DNA of 36,761 bases from Phycisphaerales bacterium (lineage in GTDB: Bacteria > Planctomycetota > Phycisphaerae > Phycisphaerales > SM1A02): contig CP070772.1 in NCBI GenBank assembly GCA_020345805.1, positions 2,227,772-2,264,532 on the forward strand. Reading direction: 5' to 3'. Below the pieces are notes generated by a model, which saw only the letters and a list, made by a program, of their open reading frames with translations, did no database searches and was not told the DNA's origin. Below, one piece after another: positions 7,048 through 16,872 of the stretch (positions are counted from its first letter, which is position 1; every line of letters starts with the position of its first letter). A program made the position numbers and the translations under genes.

Positions 7048-8210
7048 CGGACAGCCCGGACAAGACTGCGGCACCGGCACTCACGGTTCAGATGAACCCG
7101 ATGTTGCGATTCGTGGCCTCGCCGGCCGGCCGGGCCCTCATCGCCCTGGCCCTGGTGATTCTTCTGGGAGTGATATTCCACGCCGACGGGGCGTTCTTCA
7201 AGATCGGCACCCACCGTGACGCTCTGCGGCAGGCCTCGGTCTTCGGCATCCTCGCCTGCGGCATGACCCTGGTCATCATCACCGGCGGGATCGATCTGGC
7301 CGTGGGAAGCGTGCTGGCTCTCGCCGCGGTGGTTTTCGCAACATTCACGATTCACTGGGGATGGACGGCTTGGCTGGCCGTTCCGCTCGTGGTGCTCCTT
7401 GGCGCGAGTTGCGGGGCGATCTCCGGTTCCCTGACCGCGTGGTTCCGCATACAGCCGTTCATTGCCACACTGGCGATGATGGTCTTTGCCCGTGGCCTGG
7501 CGAAGATTGCCAGCGGGGGGATGAAGGTTTCCACCGCCGTGCCCAACGACGACGGGACGTACAGCTACATACCTGTGCCGGGGGTGTTTCGACTAATCGA
7601 CTCGCGAGTGGGTGATGTGCTTGAATCCTGGTGTGGGGCCTTCAGTGAATACCTTCTCAGCCGAATCGGCGGCTGGTTCGGCGATGGGCTGGCCTGGGTA
7701 TTCGACGCGGTGGAGTGGATCTACGTGAACTGCGGCATCGCGTTCGTCTGCGCGAATGTCTCCGTCGTGACGGTGATTTTCCTGTTCTGCGTCGCCCTGG
7801 CCTGGCTGCTCCTGGCCCGGCACCGCTGGGGGAGGCAGCTTTATGCCATAGGCGGCAACGAGGAGGCCGCCCGGCTGTCCGGCGTCCCGGTGAGGCGGGC
7901 CAAGATCATGGCCTACGCCGCCGCGGGACTGCTGGCCGGCGTGGCCGGGATCTGCCAGGCCGCCCAGGAGCAGCAGGGCGATCCCGAGGCGGGCATGGCC
8001 TACGAACTCAGCGCCATCGCCATCGTGGTCATCGGGGGCACCAACCTCATGGGAGGCCGCGGCGGCATCGGACTGACCCTCATCGGAACCCTCACCATCG
8101 GCTACCTGGAGAAGGTCCTGTCCATCAACGCGGTGCCCGAGGCCAGCCGCCTCATGCTCACCGGTGTTATCATCGTGCTTGCCGTTCTCACTCAGAAGCG
8201 GCGGCGGTGA
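7044..8210 (+). CDS. Sugar ABC importer, permease
   Basis: The GTG start overlaps the preceding TGA by four bases (GTGA). The protein is a BPD_transp_2 permease of the RbsC/XylH/YtfT type, with the conserved GMTLVIITGGIDLAVGSVLAL near residue 75 and the cytoplasmic coupling loop GRQLYAIGGNEEAARLSGVPV near 265. At 388 residues it is about 50-60 longer than RbsC. The extra length lies around residues 170-235 (YIPVPGVFRLIDSRVGDVLE onward), an insert between transmembrane segments that is probably extracytoplasmic. An ATG at 7092 could be an alternative start, but the coupling overlap favours 7044. Confidence 0.92.
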   Translation: MTDSPDKTAAPALTVQMNPMLRFVASPAGRALIALALVILLGVIFHADGAFFKIGTHRDALRQASVFGILACGMTLVIITGGIDLAVGSVLALAAVVFATFTIHWGWTAWLAVPLVVLLGASCGAISGSLTAWFRIQPFIATLAMMVFARGLAKIASGGMKVSTAVPNDDGTYSYIPVPGVFRLIDSRVGDVLESWCGAFSEYLLSRIGGWFGDGLAWVFDAVEWIYVNCGIAFVCANVSVVTVIFLFCVALAWLLLARHRWGRQLYAIGGNEEAARLSGVPVRRAKIMAYAAAGLLAGVAGICQAAQEQQGDPEAGMAYELSAIAIVVIGGTNLMGGRGGIGLTLIGTLTIGYLEKVLSINAVPEASRLMLTGVIIVLAVLTQKRRR

Positions 8211-8256
8211 CCGCCACCGGCGAACTCACGGGACTGGATAAGGAAAGGTAAGCCCC

Positions 8257-9243
8257 ATGCACGGCGCACGTTCGATCGTTCGTTTCGCCTTCACGATTGG
8301 GATGTTCTTCACTCTGGCCGGCTGCTGCGAGTCGGAGGAGAAAACGCCTCAAGCCGCGCCCGCCGGCGGTCAAACATCCGCCGCACCGAAGGAGGTCTAC
8401 ACCATCGGCATGTCGCAGTGCAACCTGGGCGAGCCCTGGCGCGTCCAGATGAACAAGGATGTCGAGCTCGCCGCCGAGAAGCACCCCAATCTGGAAGTGG
8501 TCTTCAAGGATGCCCAGAACGACACGCTCAAGCAGAGGGCGCACGTCGAGGAGTTCGTCAGTGCCGGCGTCGATCTGCTCATCATCAGCCCCAAGGAGGC
8601 CCAGCCTCTTACCGAGCCGGTCGCGAAGGCCTTCCAGGCCGGCATCCCCGTGATCGTCCTGGACCGGGCCGTGCTGGGTGACCAGTTCACCTGCTTCATC
8701 GGCGCCGATAACACGAAGATCGGCCGGGCCGCCGGTGAGTGGATCGCCGAGCAACTCGGCGGCGCCGGCAGAGTTGTCGAACTCAAAGGACTGATGACCT
8801 CCATTCCCGGACAGGACCGTCACAGCGGGTTCCGCGAGGGGATCGAGGGCACTGACATCGAGGTGATCTTCGAAGCCGACATGAAATGGCTGGAGTCGAA
8901 TGCTCGCAAGGAGATGGAATCAGCCCTGGCCCGCTACGACGATATTGACATGGTCTATGCCCACAACGATCCCGGCGCTCACGGCGCTTATCTGGCCGCC
9001 AAGGCCGCGGACCGTCATGAGGACATCATGTTCGTGGGCATCGACGCCCTGCCGCACGAAGGTATCGCCTACGTGATACAGGACATTCTCGACGCCACTT
9101 TCCAGTATCCCACCGGAGGCGCCGAGGCTATCGACGTGGCTCTGAGGATCTTCGCCGGCGAGGAAGTACCCAAGCACATCGTCCTCGGCTCGCGCCTCTT
9201 CACCAAGGACAACGTGGCGGACGGAGGCGTGGCCATCGAATAG
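8257..9243 (+). CDS. Sugar ABC importer, binding lipoprotein (YtfQ-like)
   Basis: A strong ribosome site (AAGGAAAGG) precedes the ATG. The N-terminus has a signal peptide ending in the lipobox LAGC (Cys at about residue 23), so the 328-residue protein is anchored as a lipoprotein. A Peripla_BP_4 domain fills residues 48-320. Segments VYTIGMSQCNLGEPWR, FVSAGVDLLIISPKEAQPL, PVIVLDRAVLG and DIDMVYAHNDPGAHGAYLA resemble those of the galactofuranose-binding protein YtfQ more than RbsB (comparison from memory). It likely binds a furanose-form monosaccharide and delivers it to the permease, consistent with the GH172 furanosidase that opens this gene group. Unlike in many bacteria, the binding protein gene is last in the operon. 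Confidence 0.92.
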   Translation: MHGARSIVRFAFTIGMFFTLAGCCESEEKTPQAAPAGGQTSAAPKEVYTIGMSQCNLGEPWRVQMNKDVELAAEKHPNLEVVFKDAQNDTLKQRAHVEEFVSAGVDLLIISPKEAQPLTEPVAKAFQAGIPVIVLDRAVLGDQFTCFIGADNTKIGRAAGEWIAEQLGGAGRVVELKGLMTSIPGQDRHSGFREGIEGTDIEVIFEADMKWLESNARKEMESALARYDDIDMVYAHNDPGAHGAYLAAKAADRHEDIMFVGIDALPHEGIAYVIQDILDATFQYPTGGAEAIDVALRIFAGEEVPKHIVLGSRLFTKDNVADGGVAIE

Positions 9244-9309
9244 CGCTGCTACGGCCGGCCCGGACTATCCTGATAGCGCCGGCAGCGGCCGTGGGCGCGA
9301 CCGCCGGCG

Positions 9310-12300
9310 ATGGATGTCCACGTCTTGTCTGACCTGCTCAACAACGCGAGATCCAGCCTGCGGGAATGCATGCTCATCGACCAGGGGCGTTTCCGCCGCC
9401 GCCTCCACCAGCTTGAGCGCTCTCGCCGCGCCGGGAAGAAGGACGATGCCCGCCTTGCGGGGTTGATCGCGGATATCGATCGCTCGGTCGTCCGGCGTGC
9501 AGAGCGATTGCGGCGGTTGCCGAAGCCGACTTACCCGGCTGACCTTCCGCTGGTGGAGCGCAGGGACGAGATCGCCCAAGCGATCTGCAAAAACCAGGTG
9601 GTGGTGATCTGCGGCGAGACGGGCTCGGGCAAATCGACCCAACTTCCGAAGATCTGCCTTCAGGTCGGTCGGGGAGTGGGGGGGCTGATCGGCCACACCC
9701 AGCCTCGCCGCATCGCCGCCCGCAGCATCGCCGCACGCGTGGCCCAGGAGCTCAATTCCCCGCTGGGCAAGCTGGTGGGATACAAGATCCGCTTCCAGGA
9801 CACGATCGGCCCGGACGCCTACATCAAGATCATGACCGACGGCATCCTCCTGGCCGAGACGCAATCCGACCGCAACCTCCGCCAGTACGACACCATCATC
9901 ATCGACGAAGCGCACGAGCGCAGCCTCAACATCGATTTCCTGCTCGGTTATCTCAAGCAGCTTCTGGCCCGTCGTCGCGGATTGAAATTGATCGTCACCT
10001 CCGCCACCATCGACCCGCACCACTTCAGCGAGCACTTCAACGATGCCCCGGTGATCGAAGTCTCCGGCCGCACGTATCCCGTGGAGGTGCGCTACCGGCC
10101 GCTGGAAAGCGATGACCCGGATGAGCAGGACCGCGACATGGAAGGTGCGATTCTCGATGCCGTCGATGAACTGGCGTCGATCGACACCGGCGGCAAGTCG
10201 GGTGACATCCTCATCTTCCTGCCCGGCGAGCGTGACATCCGCGAAACCGCCGAATCACTTCGCAAGCACCACCCTGCGCGGACGGAGGTCCTTCCCCTGT
10301 ATGCGCGGTTGTCGGCCGAGGAGCAGAACCGGGTGTTTCAGCCTCATCCGGGCCGACGGGTCGTGCTGGCCACCAATGTCGCCGAGACCTCGCTGACCGT
10401 CCCGGGAATCCGATACGTGGTTGATCCGGGTTATGCCCGCATCAGCCGCTACAGCGCCCGGAGCAAGGTGCAGCGCCTGCCAGTCGAGCGGATCTCGCAG
10501 GCCTCGGCCGATCAGCGCAAGGGGCGCTGCGGCCGCCTCGCCGCGGGCGTGTGCATCCGCCTATATGCCGAAGATGACTACCTGAAGCGCGAGCGCTACA
10601 CGCCGCCGGAAATACAGCGCACCAACCTCGCGGGGGTGATCCTCCAGATGAAGGCCCTGCAACTGGGGGCGGTGGAGGAGTTCCCCTTCCTGGACCCGCC
10701 CAAGGCGGGGATGATCCGCGACGGCTACGAGACGCTCACCGAGCTTGGCGCACTTGACGAGCGCGGCGAACTGACGGAGATGGGACGCCAACTGGCCCGC
10801 CTGCCCATCGACCCGCGGCTGGGAAGGATGATCCTCCGGGCCCGCGAGGAGGACTGCCAGACTGAAATCCTCGTGATCGCCGCGGCGATGTCCATACAGG
10901 ATCCCCGCGAGCGACCGATGGATGAAGCCGGGAAAGCCGACGAAATGCACGAGCCTTTTGCCGGCGAGAATTCCGACTTCCTCGGCTATCTGAAGTTGTG
11001 GGATTTTTACGAGGATCGCAGAAGGCATCTCTCCTGGAACAAGCTGCGCAAGTGCTGCCGGGAGAATTTCCTCTCCTTCGTGCGCATGCGCGAATGGCAC
11101 GACATCCACCGCCAGATCCGGATGCTCGCGACCCAGTCGGGCTTTGCGCTGAACGAAGAGCCGGGCAGCGAGGACCGCATTCATCGCGCGGTTCTGTCCG
11201 GACTCCTGAGCAACGTTGCGGCGAAGAAGGATCGTGGCTTCGAATACACCGGGGTCCGCGGCCTGAAGCTCCACGTATTCCCCGGATCCTGCCTGTTCCG
11301 CAAGAGCCCGCCCTGGATCGTGGCTGCGGAGTTGGCTGAAACAACCCGTCTTTACGCACGATGCGTGGCGAAGATCCAGCCCAAATGGATCGAAAGCGTC
11401 GCGCCTCACCTGGTTAGGCGCAAGCACTTCGATCCCTACTGGCATTCACGCGGCGGGCAGGTCATGGCCTTCGAGCGCGTGAGCCTGTGGGGCCTGGAGA
11501 TCGTGCACCGCCGTCGCGTGCCTTACGGCCCCGTCAATCCGGCGGAAGCGCGGGAGCTGTTCATTCACCACGCACTCATCGAAGGTGACTACCGCAGCAG
11601 CGCCGGCTTCTTCAGGCACAATCTCAACCTGCGCGAAGAGATCGAAAAGCTGGAGGCCAAGCGCCGGGTGCGCGATCTGATGGCCGACGTCGATGCGCAG
11701 TTCGCGTTCTTCGATTCGCGCGTCCCCCCTGACGTTTGGGACGGCAATCGCTTTGAGAGATGGCGCAGAAAGGCCGAGCGGAAACAGCCCGATCTGCTCT
11801 TCATGACCCGCGGCGACCTGATGAAACACCCCGCCGCCGACGTCACCGAAGAGAGTTATCCCGATTTCATCCGGATCGATGGCGTGGATCTGCCGCTGGA
11901 TTACCGACACGAGCCGGGACACGTTGCGGACGGCATCACCCTGCGCCTGCCGCTGGAGATGCTTCACCGCATCCCGTCCCAGCGCATGGAGTGGCTGGTT
12001 ACGGGATTCCTGCGGGAGAAGATCATTACCTTGATCAGGGGTCTGCCCAAGGACATCCGCCGGGATTTCGTTCCCGTGCCGGACTTTGCAGATGCGTGCC
12101 TGCCGCGCCTGGAATTCGGCCAAGGTCCCTTGATCGAATCGCTCGGCCGCACCCTTCAGGGCATGACGGGAATCGAGATTCCGCCCGATGCCTGGGATCC
12201 CGCAACCCTGCCCGATCATCTGCGCATGAACTACTCCGTGATTGATGAGAATGACGGGGAAATCGCCGCCGGCCGGGACCTTGATGACCTGCGCATGCGC

Positions 12301-13221
12301 CTTGCCGCTCAATCCACCGGCCGCTTCGATCGACTTGCCGGCGAGAGGTACACGCGCGATGGGATCACGCGCTGGGATTTCGATTCAATCCCTTCGGTGA
12401 TGGATCTCGATTGCGGCGAAATCACTCTCAGGGGATACCCCGCCCTGACAGATGAGGGCAGCTCGGTCGCTCTGCGAGTCTTCGAATCGCAGGACGCGGC
12501 AGGGAAGGCGATGCGGGCCGGCGTCCGCCGGCTGTTCATGCTCCACATTGGTGAGGACTTCGACCAGCTGGCCGAGCACCTGCCCGGGATCGACCAGATG
12601 CGTCTGTATTATGTCGATCTGGGCAGCGCTGATGAATTGAACGGGCAGATCAACGGCCTGATCGCGGACCGCGCGTTCCTGGCAGATGACGTCGATGTGC
12701 GTGAGCGGGCGGAGTTCATGCGCCGCCTCAAAGCCGGCTGGGAGGACATCTGGCCCGTGGCCCTGGAGGTCGGCCGCGTTACCGGCGAGATCCTCGCCAC
12801 CTATCACGACGTGGCGAGAATGCTCCTGAAGACTGCCCCCGCCCAGTGGGATGACGCCCTCGCCGACATCAACGTGCAGGTCGAGCATCTGATGCACGAT
12901 GGCTTCCTGACCGGCACGCCGTATCCGTGGCTGGTGCAGTATCCCCGTTACCTGCGGGCAATCTCTTTGCGTATCGACAAGCTGAAGAACGGAGGGCATC
13001 TGCGCGATGCACAGCGCGCCGGGGAAGTCGGGCCGTGGTGGGCGCGGCTCAGGGAGCAATCGCAGCGCAACGAGGCCATGGGCGTGATCGATGCGGAGCT
13101 GGAATCCTTCCGCTGGCTGGTCGAGGAGCTGCGGGTTTCCGTGTTCGCCCAGGAACTGGGCACCGCCGTGCCGGTTTCAGCAAAACGGCTGGAAGCTCAG
13201 TGGGCCCGGGTGAGAAGATAG
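9310..13221 (+). CDS. hrpA: ATP-dependent RNA helicase HrpA
   Basis: The 1303-residue protein matches the length of E. coli HrpA (about 1300). In order it has an HrpA-type N-terminal region (LSDLLNNARSSLRECMLIDQ), Walker A GETGSGKST (about residues 102-110), the DEAH motif in IIIDEAHERSLNIDFLLGY (about 200), motif III SATI, motif VI QRKGRCGR, then HA2, OB-fold and the long HrpA-specific C-terminal region (DUF3418) after about residue 640. DEAH/RHA helicases of this type remodel RNA and have been linked to resolving stalled ribosomes in E. coli. The ATG lies 66 nt after the binding protein gene, with no clear terminator between. It faces the tricorn protease gene. Confidence 0.95.
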   Translation: MDVHVLSDLLNNARSSLRECMLIDQGRFRRRLHQLERSRRAGKKDDARLAGLIADIDRSVVRRAERLRRLPKPTYPADLPLVERRDEIAQAICKNQVVVICGETGSGKSTQLPKICLQVGRGVGGLIGHTQPRRIAARSIAARVAQELNSPLGKLVGYKIRFQDTIGPDAYIKIMTDGILLAETQSDRNLRQYDTIIIDEAHERSLNIDFLLGYLKQLLARRRGLKLIVTSATIDPHHFSEHFNDAPVIEVSGRTYPVEVRYRPLESDDPDEQDRDMEGAILDAVDELASIDTGGKSGDILIFLPGERDIRETAESLRKHHPARTEVLPLYARLSAEEQNRVFQPHPGRRVVLATNVAETSLTVPGIRYVVDPGYARISRYSARSKVQRLPVERISQASADQRKGRCGRLAAGVCIRLYAEDDYLKRERYTPPEIQRTNLAGVILQMKALQLGAVEEFPFLDPPKAGMIRDGYETLTELGALDERGELTEMGRQLARLPIDPRLGRMILRAREEDCQTEILVIAAAMSIQDPRERPMDEAGKADEMHEPFAGENSDFLGYLKLWDFYEDRRRHLSWNKLRKCCRENFLSFVRMREWHDIHRQIRMLATQSGFALNEEPGSEDRIHRAVLSGLLSNVAAKKDRGFEYTGVRGLKLHVFPGSCLFRKSPPWIVAAELAETTRLYARCVAKIQPKWIESVAPHLVRRKHFDPYWHSRGGQVMAFERVSLWGLEIVHRRRVPYGPVNPAEARELFIHHALIEGDYRSSAGFFRHNLNLREEIEKLEAKRRVRDLMADVDAQFAFFDSRVPPDVWDGNRFERWRRKAERKQPDLLFMTRGDLMKHPAADVTEESYPDFIRIDGVDLPLDYRHEPGHVADGITLRLPLEMLHRIPSQRMEWLVTGFLREKIITLIRGLPKDIRRDFVPVPDFADACLPRLEFGQGPLIESLGRTLQGMTGIEIPPDAWDPATLPDHLRMNYSVIDENDGEIAAGRDLDDLRMRLAAQSTGRFDRLAGERYTRDGITRWDFDSIPSVMDLDCGEITLRGYPALTDEGSSVALRVFESQDAAGKAMRAGVRRLFMLHIGEDFDQLAEHLPGIDQMRLYYVDLGSADELNGQINGLIADRAFLADDVDVRERAEFMRRLKAGWEDIWPVALEVGRVTGEILATYHDVARMLLKTAPAQWDDALADINVQVEHLMHDGFLTGTPYPWLVQYPRYLRAISLRIDKLKNGGHLRDAQRAGEVGPWWARLREQSQRNEAMGVIDAELESFRWLVEELRVSVFAQELGTAVPVSAKRLEAQWARVRR

Positions 13222-13252
13222 AACGTCTTACATTAAGTCTGGAGATTCGCGC

Positions 13253-13317
13253 GGGTGCCGTGGTCTGAGTCTTCGAAGGCTATGTGGCCTTCCGCTTCGC
13301 TCCAGACCACGCCACCC
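13253..13317. repeat. Structured inverted-repeat element
   Basis: A 15-bp arm (13253-13267, ending CCGTGGTCTG) is complementary to 13303-13317 (starting CAGACCACG) with a single mismatch. Inside it lies a second hairpin, GAAGGC (13275-13280) and GCCTTC (13287-13292), with a 6-nt loop. It occupies most of the 103-bp gap between convergent hrpA and the tricorn gene. There is no T-run, so it is not a standard terminator. It could be a dispersed palindromic repeat or a processed RNA structure. Confidence 0.6.
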
Positions 13318-13324
13318 GTCTGCA

Positions 13325-16300
13325 TCATCGCGCCGCATTGCCCGGCACGGACTTGTTCGGATAAGTCGGAGGCGGCGGGACTTCCGCCGGCTCTTTCTCG
13401 ATTAATTCCTGCAGATGAGCGATTGCCGCCTTCAGCTGGGCATCCTCGCCCATGAACGTCGTGTGAGGCAGGTTGTCGACCTCGATATCGGGAGTCACGC
13501 CGGTTCCTTCGATGATCCACCGGCCTTCGGGCCCGTAGACGCCGAACTCCGCGGCCGAGGCCACGCCGCGATCAACCAGCACCGTGCTGAAGGTCAGCCA
13601 GATGCCGCCGCCCGCGGTGCGCATGCCGATGATCTTGCCCAGCCCCAGCCGGCGGAAGCCTTCCAGAAAGGCTTCACCGTCGGAGAAGGTGCGCTGGTTG
13701 CAGAGCACGACGAAGTGGGCCATGGGCGCGTACTGCATGTTCCGCGTGGGCTTGCCGACTCTGCCCTGCCACCACATCCACGCCTCGCGGCGCAGGCGAT
13801 TCAGGATCCACGAATCGATATTGCCGCCCGTGTTGTTGCGCACGTCGATGATGATGCCCTTGCGCTTGAACACGGGATAGAAATGCTCGGCGAACTCCGA
13901 GAAGTTGCCTCCGCTCATGGCGCGGAGATGAACATAGCCGATCTCGCCGCCGCCCAGATCCTCGACCATGAGCCGGCGGGAATACTCCCAGTCGCCGTAA
14001 CGCAGATTGCGGTCGGCGTTGAGCGAGATGGGCTCGACGATCGCGTCGTAAGGTTCACCGCCGCCGGCGGGGGTCAGTTGCAGCCGCACCTGCCGACCCG
14101 CCTGGTTGCGCAGAAGCACGCCAATGTCCAGGACATCGAGAGTGGACACGCCGTTGACGGCGGTGATCACATCGCCTTCGCTGATGTTCAACCCCGGCTT
14201 CAGCAGCGGACCGCGGCGGTTGGGAAAGTCCGGCTCGCTCTGGTAAACACGTTCGATGACGTAGCCGCCTGCGTTGTCATCGCGGCTCAGTCGCGCCCCA
14301 AGATAACCATTGTTGACCTGTTCTGGGCCGCTGCGCATCTCGCCGCGGTAGACGAACGTGTGCAGGGCGGAGACTTCGCTGAGCATCTGCCCGATCAGGT
14401 CGCTCAGCTCGGCCCGGGTGGTGACGCGCTCCACGAGGGGAAGGTGCTTTTCCAATACGCCGGGCCAATCCACCCCGTGCATGTGCGGGTCGTAGAAGTA
14501 ATCGCGATGCAGCCGCCACGCTTCGATGAGCATCTGCCGCCATTCGTCGCGAGGGTCGATCGGGAACGACCAGCCGCCGAGGTCGATCTTCTTCTCCTTG
14601 AGATCAGCGGGGGCGGCCTTGGCATCCACGACGTACATGTCGTTTGCCTTTCGGATCAGCATGGTCTTGCGATCCAGCGACAATTCATAATCGGTCACAT
14701 CACCCGTCACGGCGACGACCTTGTGCTTCTCCTTTTCGATCTTCAGGGCCTTCAGATCACGGCTCCGCGAACCCAGAGCGGAGGACATCCAGAACAACTG
14801 CCCTTCGCCTGCGGTGAGGTTGGCGTAGTTGCCCGGGGGGACGGGAACCTCGATGGTTCGGGCCGCGATGTTCTCGGGATCGATCTCGACCGGTGGGACC
14901 TCTTTTTCCTTGGCCTCGTCCGCCTCGGTTTCCCCGGCGGCTTCCTGTTCCGCCGCTTCGGCTTCCGCGGCCTGCGACTCTTCGTCGGCCGTTTCCTCCG
15001 CTTCTTCCTCGGCCGCAGTCAACTCGTCATCCGGCTCGAACGGCGAGCGCCGCGCCTCGGCCAGCGGAACCGCGTAGATCTTCGTCTTGCGGTCCAGCAG
15101 CGGCTCGGGCTGATGCGGACCCCACGGGGCCGACACCGCCGAGCGCAGATTCCGGTCGGACAGGAAATACATCCACTGCCCATCCGGCGACCACGCCGGG
15201 CTGTAGCTGTCGATGCGGTCGCTGGTGAAGTGCAGCGTGGTCTGATCCTCGACGTTGTAGATCCGGATCTGCCGGAACAGGTTCTCCGCGGTGTGAACGT
15301 AGGCCAGCCACCGGCTGTCCGGCGACCAGCGCAAATCAACGAACGCCTCGTAGTTGCCTGTGGCGATCCGCTTATGCGTGTTCTCCTGGAGGTTGTAGAC
15401 CCACAACTCCATGTTTTTGTCCTGGTAGGCGACATACCTGCCGTCGGGCGAAGGTGTGGTGTCGAAGCGGAAGATCGTTCCGCCCTCGCTGATCTGAACC
15501 GGCTCCCCCAGGCCGTCGGCGGGAATCCGCCACAGCTCCAACTCGCCCGTCTCATCGGATATCGCCAACAGGGATTCTCCGTCGGGCATGAACCGGGCCT
15601 GGCGGTATCGGACCGCCGGATCGCGGGTGGCCTGCACCAGCCGGCCGTGCCTGCGCGGGGCCACGAACACCTCGCCCCTGGCGGTCAGCACCACGCGGTT
15701 ACCATCCGGTGACAAATGTGCGGCGGTGAGGAAGCCCATCGGGTTGGCGACCCATTTCTCGCGCATCTGGTCGAAGTCCGAGGGCAGGTCGATGGATAGC
15801 GGCCCGGTCTGCGAGGTGGCGATGTCCAGCAGATACAGATCCGCCCCGAGCTGATAGACAATCCGACCCTCCGACAGAGACGGCGTCTTGACATCCCAGC
15901 CGTTGTGGAAAGTGTGCTGCGTGAGGTCCGAGCCGTCGGCGGTCATGGACCAGATGTTCATGGTCCCGTCAAGGTCGGTGACGAAATACAGTCGCCCCTG
16001 GAACCACATCGGTGAGACGCTTGCCCCTTCGTGGTCGGCGGTGAGAGGTACGGCCTCCTCGGCCCCGTTGGCGTATTTCCATATCTGCTGGGCTTGTCCG
16101 CCGCGATAGCGCTTGACGAGACTGCCCTGGAAGGGATGACGCGTGAAGAAGACGGTTTCACCGGCATCGTCGAACGCGCCGTCGCTGGCCTGGGCCAGCG
16201 GCACGATTTCCTCGGCACGTGTTTTCACGTCGAGCAGGACTATCTGCACGTCGGGAAGCGTGGCGAATCGCTCCGTGGCGTACATGATCCGGCCGTCGGG

Positions 16301-16639
16301 AGCGAAGCTCGCCACCACCGGCCGACGGCAGCCGTAGGTCATGCGCCGGGGAACGCCGCCGGCGAGAGGCAATGCATAGACCTCGGTGGGACCGTCGTAC
16401 TGTGCGCAATACGCCACGGTCTTACCGTCCGGGGAGATTGCCGGGTGAGTTTCCTCGCCGTGATGGGTGGTGAGACGCCGGGCGGTTCCGCCCTCGATGC
16501 CCACGGTCCAGAGATCGCCTTCGGCGGTGAACACGATGGTGTCTCCGCGGAGAGCCGGCTGGCGGTAATAACCGCTGTGGGATTGGGTCTGGTAGCTGAG
16601 GAACAGCGCCGTAGTCAACGCGATGGCGGCGGTGCGCAT
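13325..16639 (-). CDS. Tricorn-type protease (S41 with beta-propeller and PDZ)
   Basis: The start is ATG at 16637-16639 with GGAG 8 nt upstream and a signal-like N-terminus (MRTAAIALTTALFLSY), giving 1104 residues. Residues 30-650 hold TolB/WD40-type propeller blades (repeated SPDGR/SPDSRW pieces). An Ala/Glu-rich linker lies near 535-585, followed by a C1 segment, a PDZ domain near 775-860 and the S41 core. Catalytic residues match Thermoplasma tricorn: His760 (SALHTFVY), Ser986-Asp987 (QRTFSDGEAF) and Glu1044 (IIEGTG). The Ser-to-Glu spacing of 58 equals that of S965 to E1023. It probably degrades peptides in the periplasm, whereas archaeal tricorn is cytosolic. The acidic linker is common in bacterial homologues. 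Confidence 0.92.
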   Translation of the reverse strand: MRTAAIALTTALFLSYQTQSHSGYYRQPALRGDTIVFTAEGDLWTVGIEGGTARRLTTHHGEETHPAISPDGKTVAYCAQYDGPTEVYALPLAGGVPRRMTYGCRRPVVASFAPDGRIMYATERFATLPDVQIVLLDVKTRAEEIVPLAQASDGAFDDAGETVFFTRHPFQGSLVKRYRGGQAQQIWKYANGAEEAVPLTADHEGASVSPMWFQGRLYFVTDLDGTMNIWSMTADGSDLTQHTFHNGWDVKTPSLSEGRIVYQLGADLYLLDIATSQTGPLSIDLPSDFDQMREKWVANPMGFLTAAHLSPDGNRVVLTARGEVFVAPRRHGRLVQATRDPAVRYRQARFMPDGESLLAISDETGELELWRIPADGLGEPVQISEGGTIFRFDTTPSPDGRYVAYQDKNMELWVYNLQENTHKRIATGNYEAFVDLRWSPDSRWLAYVHTAENLFRQIRIYNVEDQTTLHFTSDRIDSYSPAWSPDGQWMYFLSDRNLRSAVSAPWGPHQPEPLLDRKTKIYAVPLAEARRSPFEPDDELTAAEEEAEETADEESQAAEAEAAEQEAAGETEADEAKEKEVPPVEIDPENIAARTIEVPVPPGNYANLTAGEGQLFWMSSALGSRSRDLKALKIEKEKHKVVAVTGDVTDYELSLDRKTMLIRKANDMYVVDAKAAPADLKEKKIDLGGWSFPIDPRDEWRQMLIEAWRLHRDYFYDPHMHGVDWPGVLEKHLPLVERVTTRAELSDLIGQMLSEVSALHTFVYRGEMRSGPEQVNNGYLGARLSRDDNAGGYVIERVYQSEPDFPNRRGPLLKPGLNISEGDVITAVNGVSTLDVLDIGVLLRNQAGRQVRLQLTPAGGGEPYDAIVEPISLNADRNLRYGDWEYSRRLMVEDLGGGEIGYVHLRAMSGGNFSEFAEHFYPVFKRKGIIIDVRNNTGGNIDSWILNRLRREAWMWWQGRVGKPTRNMQYAPMAHFVVLCNQRTFSDGEAFLEGFRRLGLGKIIGMRTAGGGIWLTFSTVLVDRGVASAAEFGVYGPEGRWIIEGTGVTPDIEVDNLPHTTFMGEDAQLKAAIAHLQELIEKEPAEVPPPPTYPNKSVPGNAAR

Positions 16640-16872
16640 GATCTGTCTCCAACAGGACGGGACGGGCCGGGGCGACCTCCCCGAATATAGGGCGTGCAGT
16701 ATAAGGGGTTGCGACAGTCCGGAAGCGGCGGTGAGACGGGCGTTGATCGGGCGTGGCCCCGGGCCGGTTCGATGGCAAGCGGCCGGGCAACGCCGCATGC
16801 CGCTCAAGCATCCACCGGCTTCGTCCGATATTGGATACCGGATCCACCTTGGACAGGCGATACGGATAGCCG

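Noticed and set aside
14880..15040. Acidic Ala/Glu-rich insert in the tricorn protein as a novelty
   Set aside because: Charged linkers at this point are common in bacterial tricorn homologues.
13415..15712. Long open frame antisense to the tricorn gene
   Set aside because: It mirrors the high-GC3 codons of the real gene, shows no recognisable domain and lacks a ribosome site. The same applies to long antisense frames at 17660-19768 and 23021-25180.
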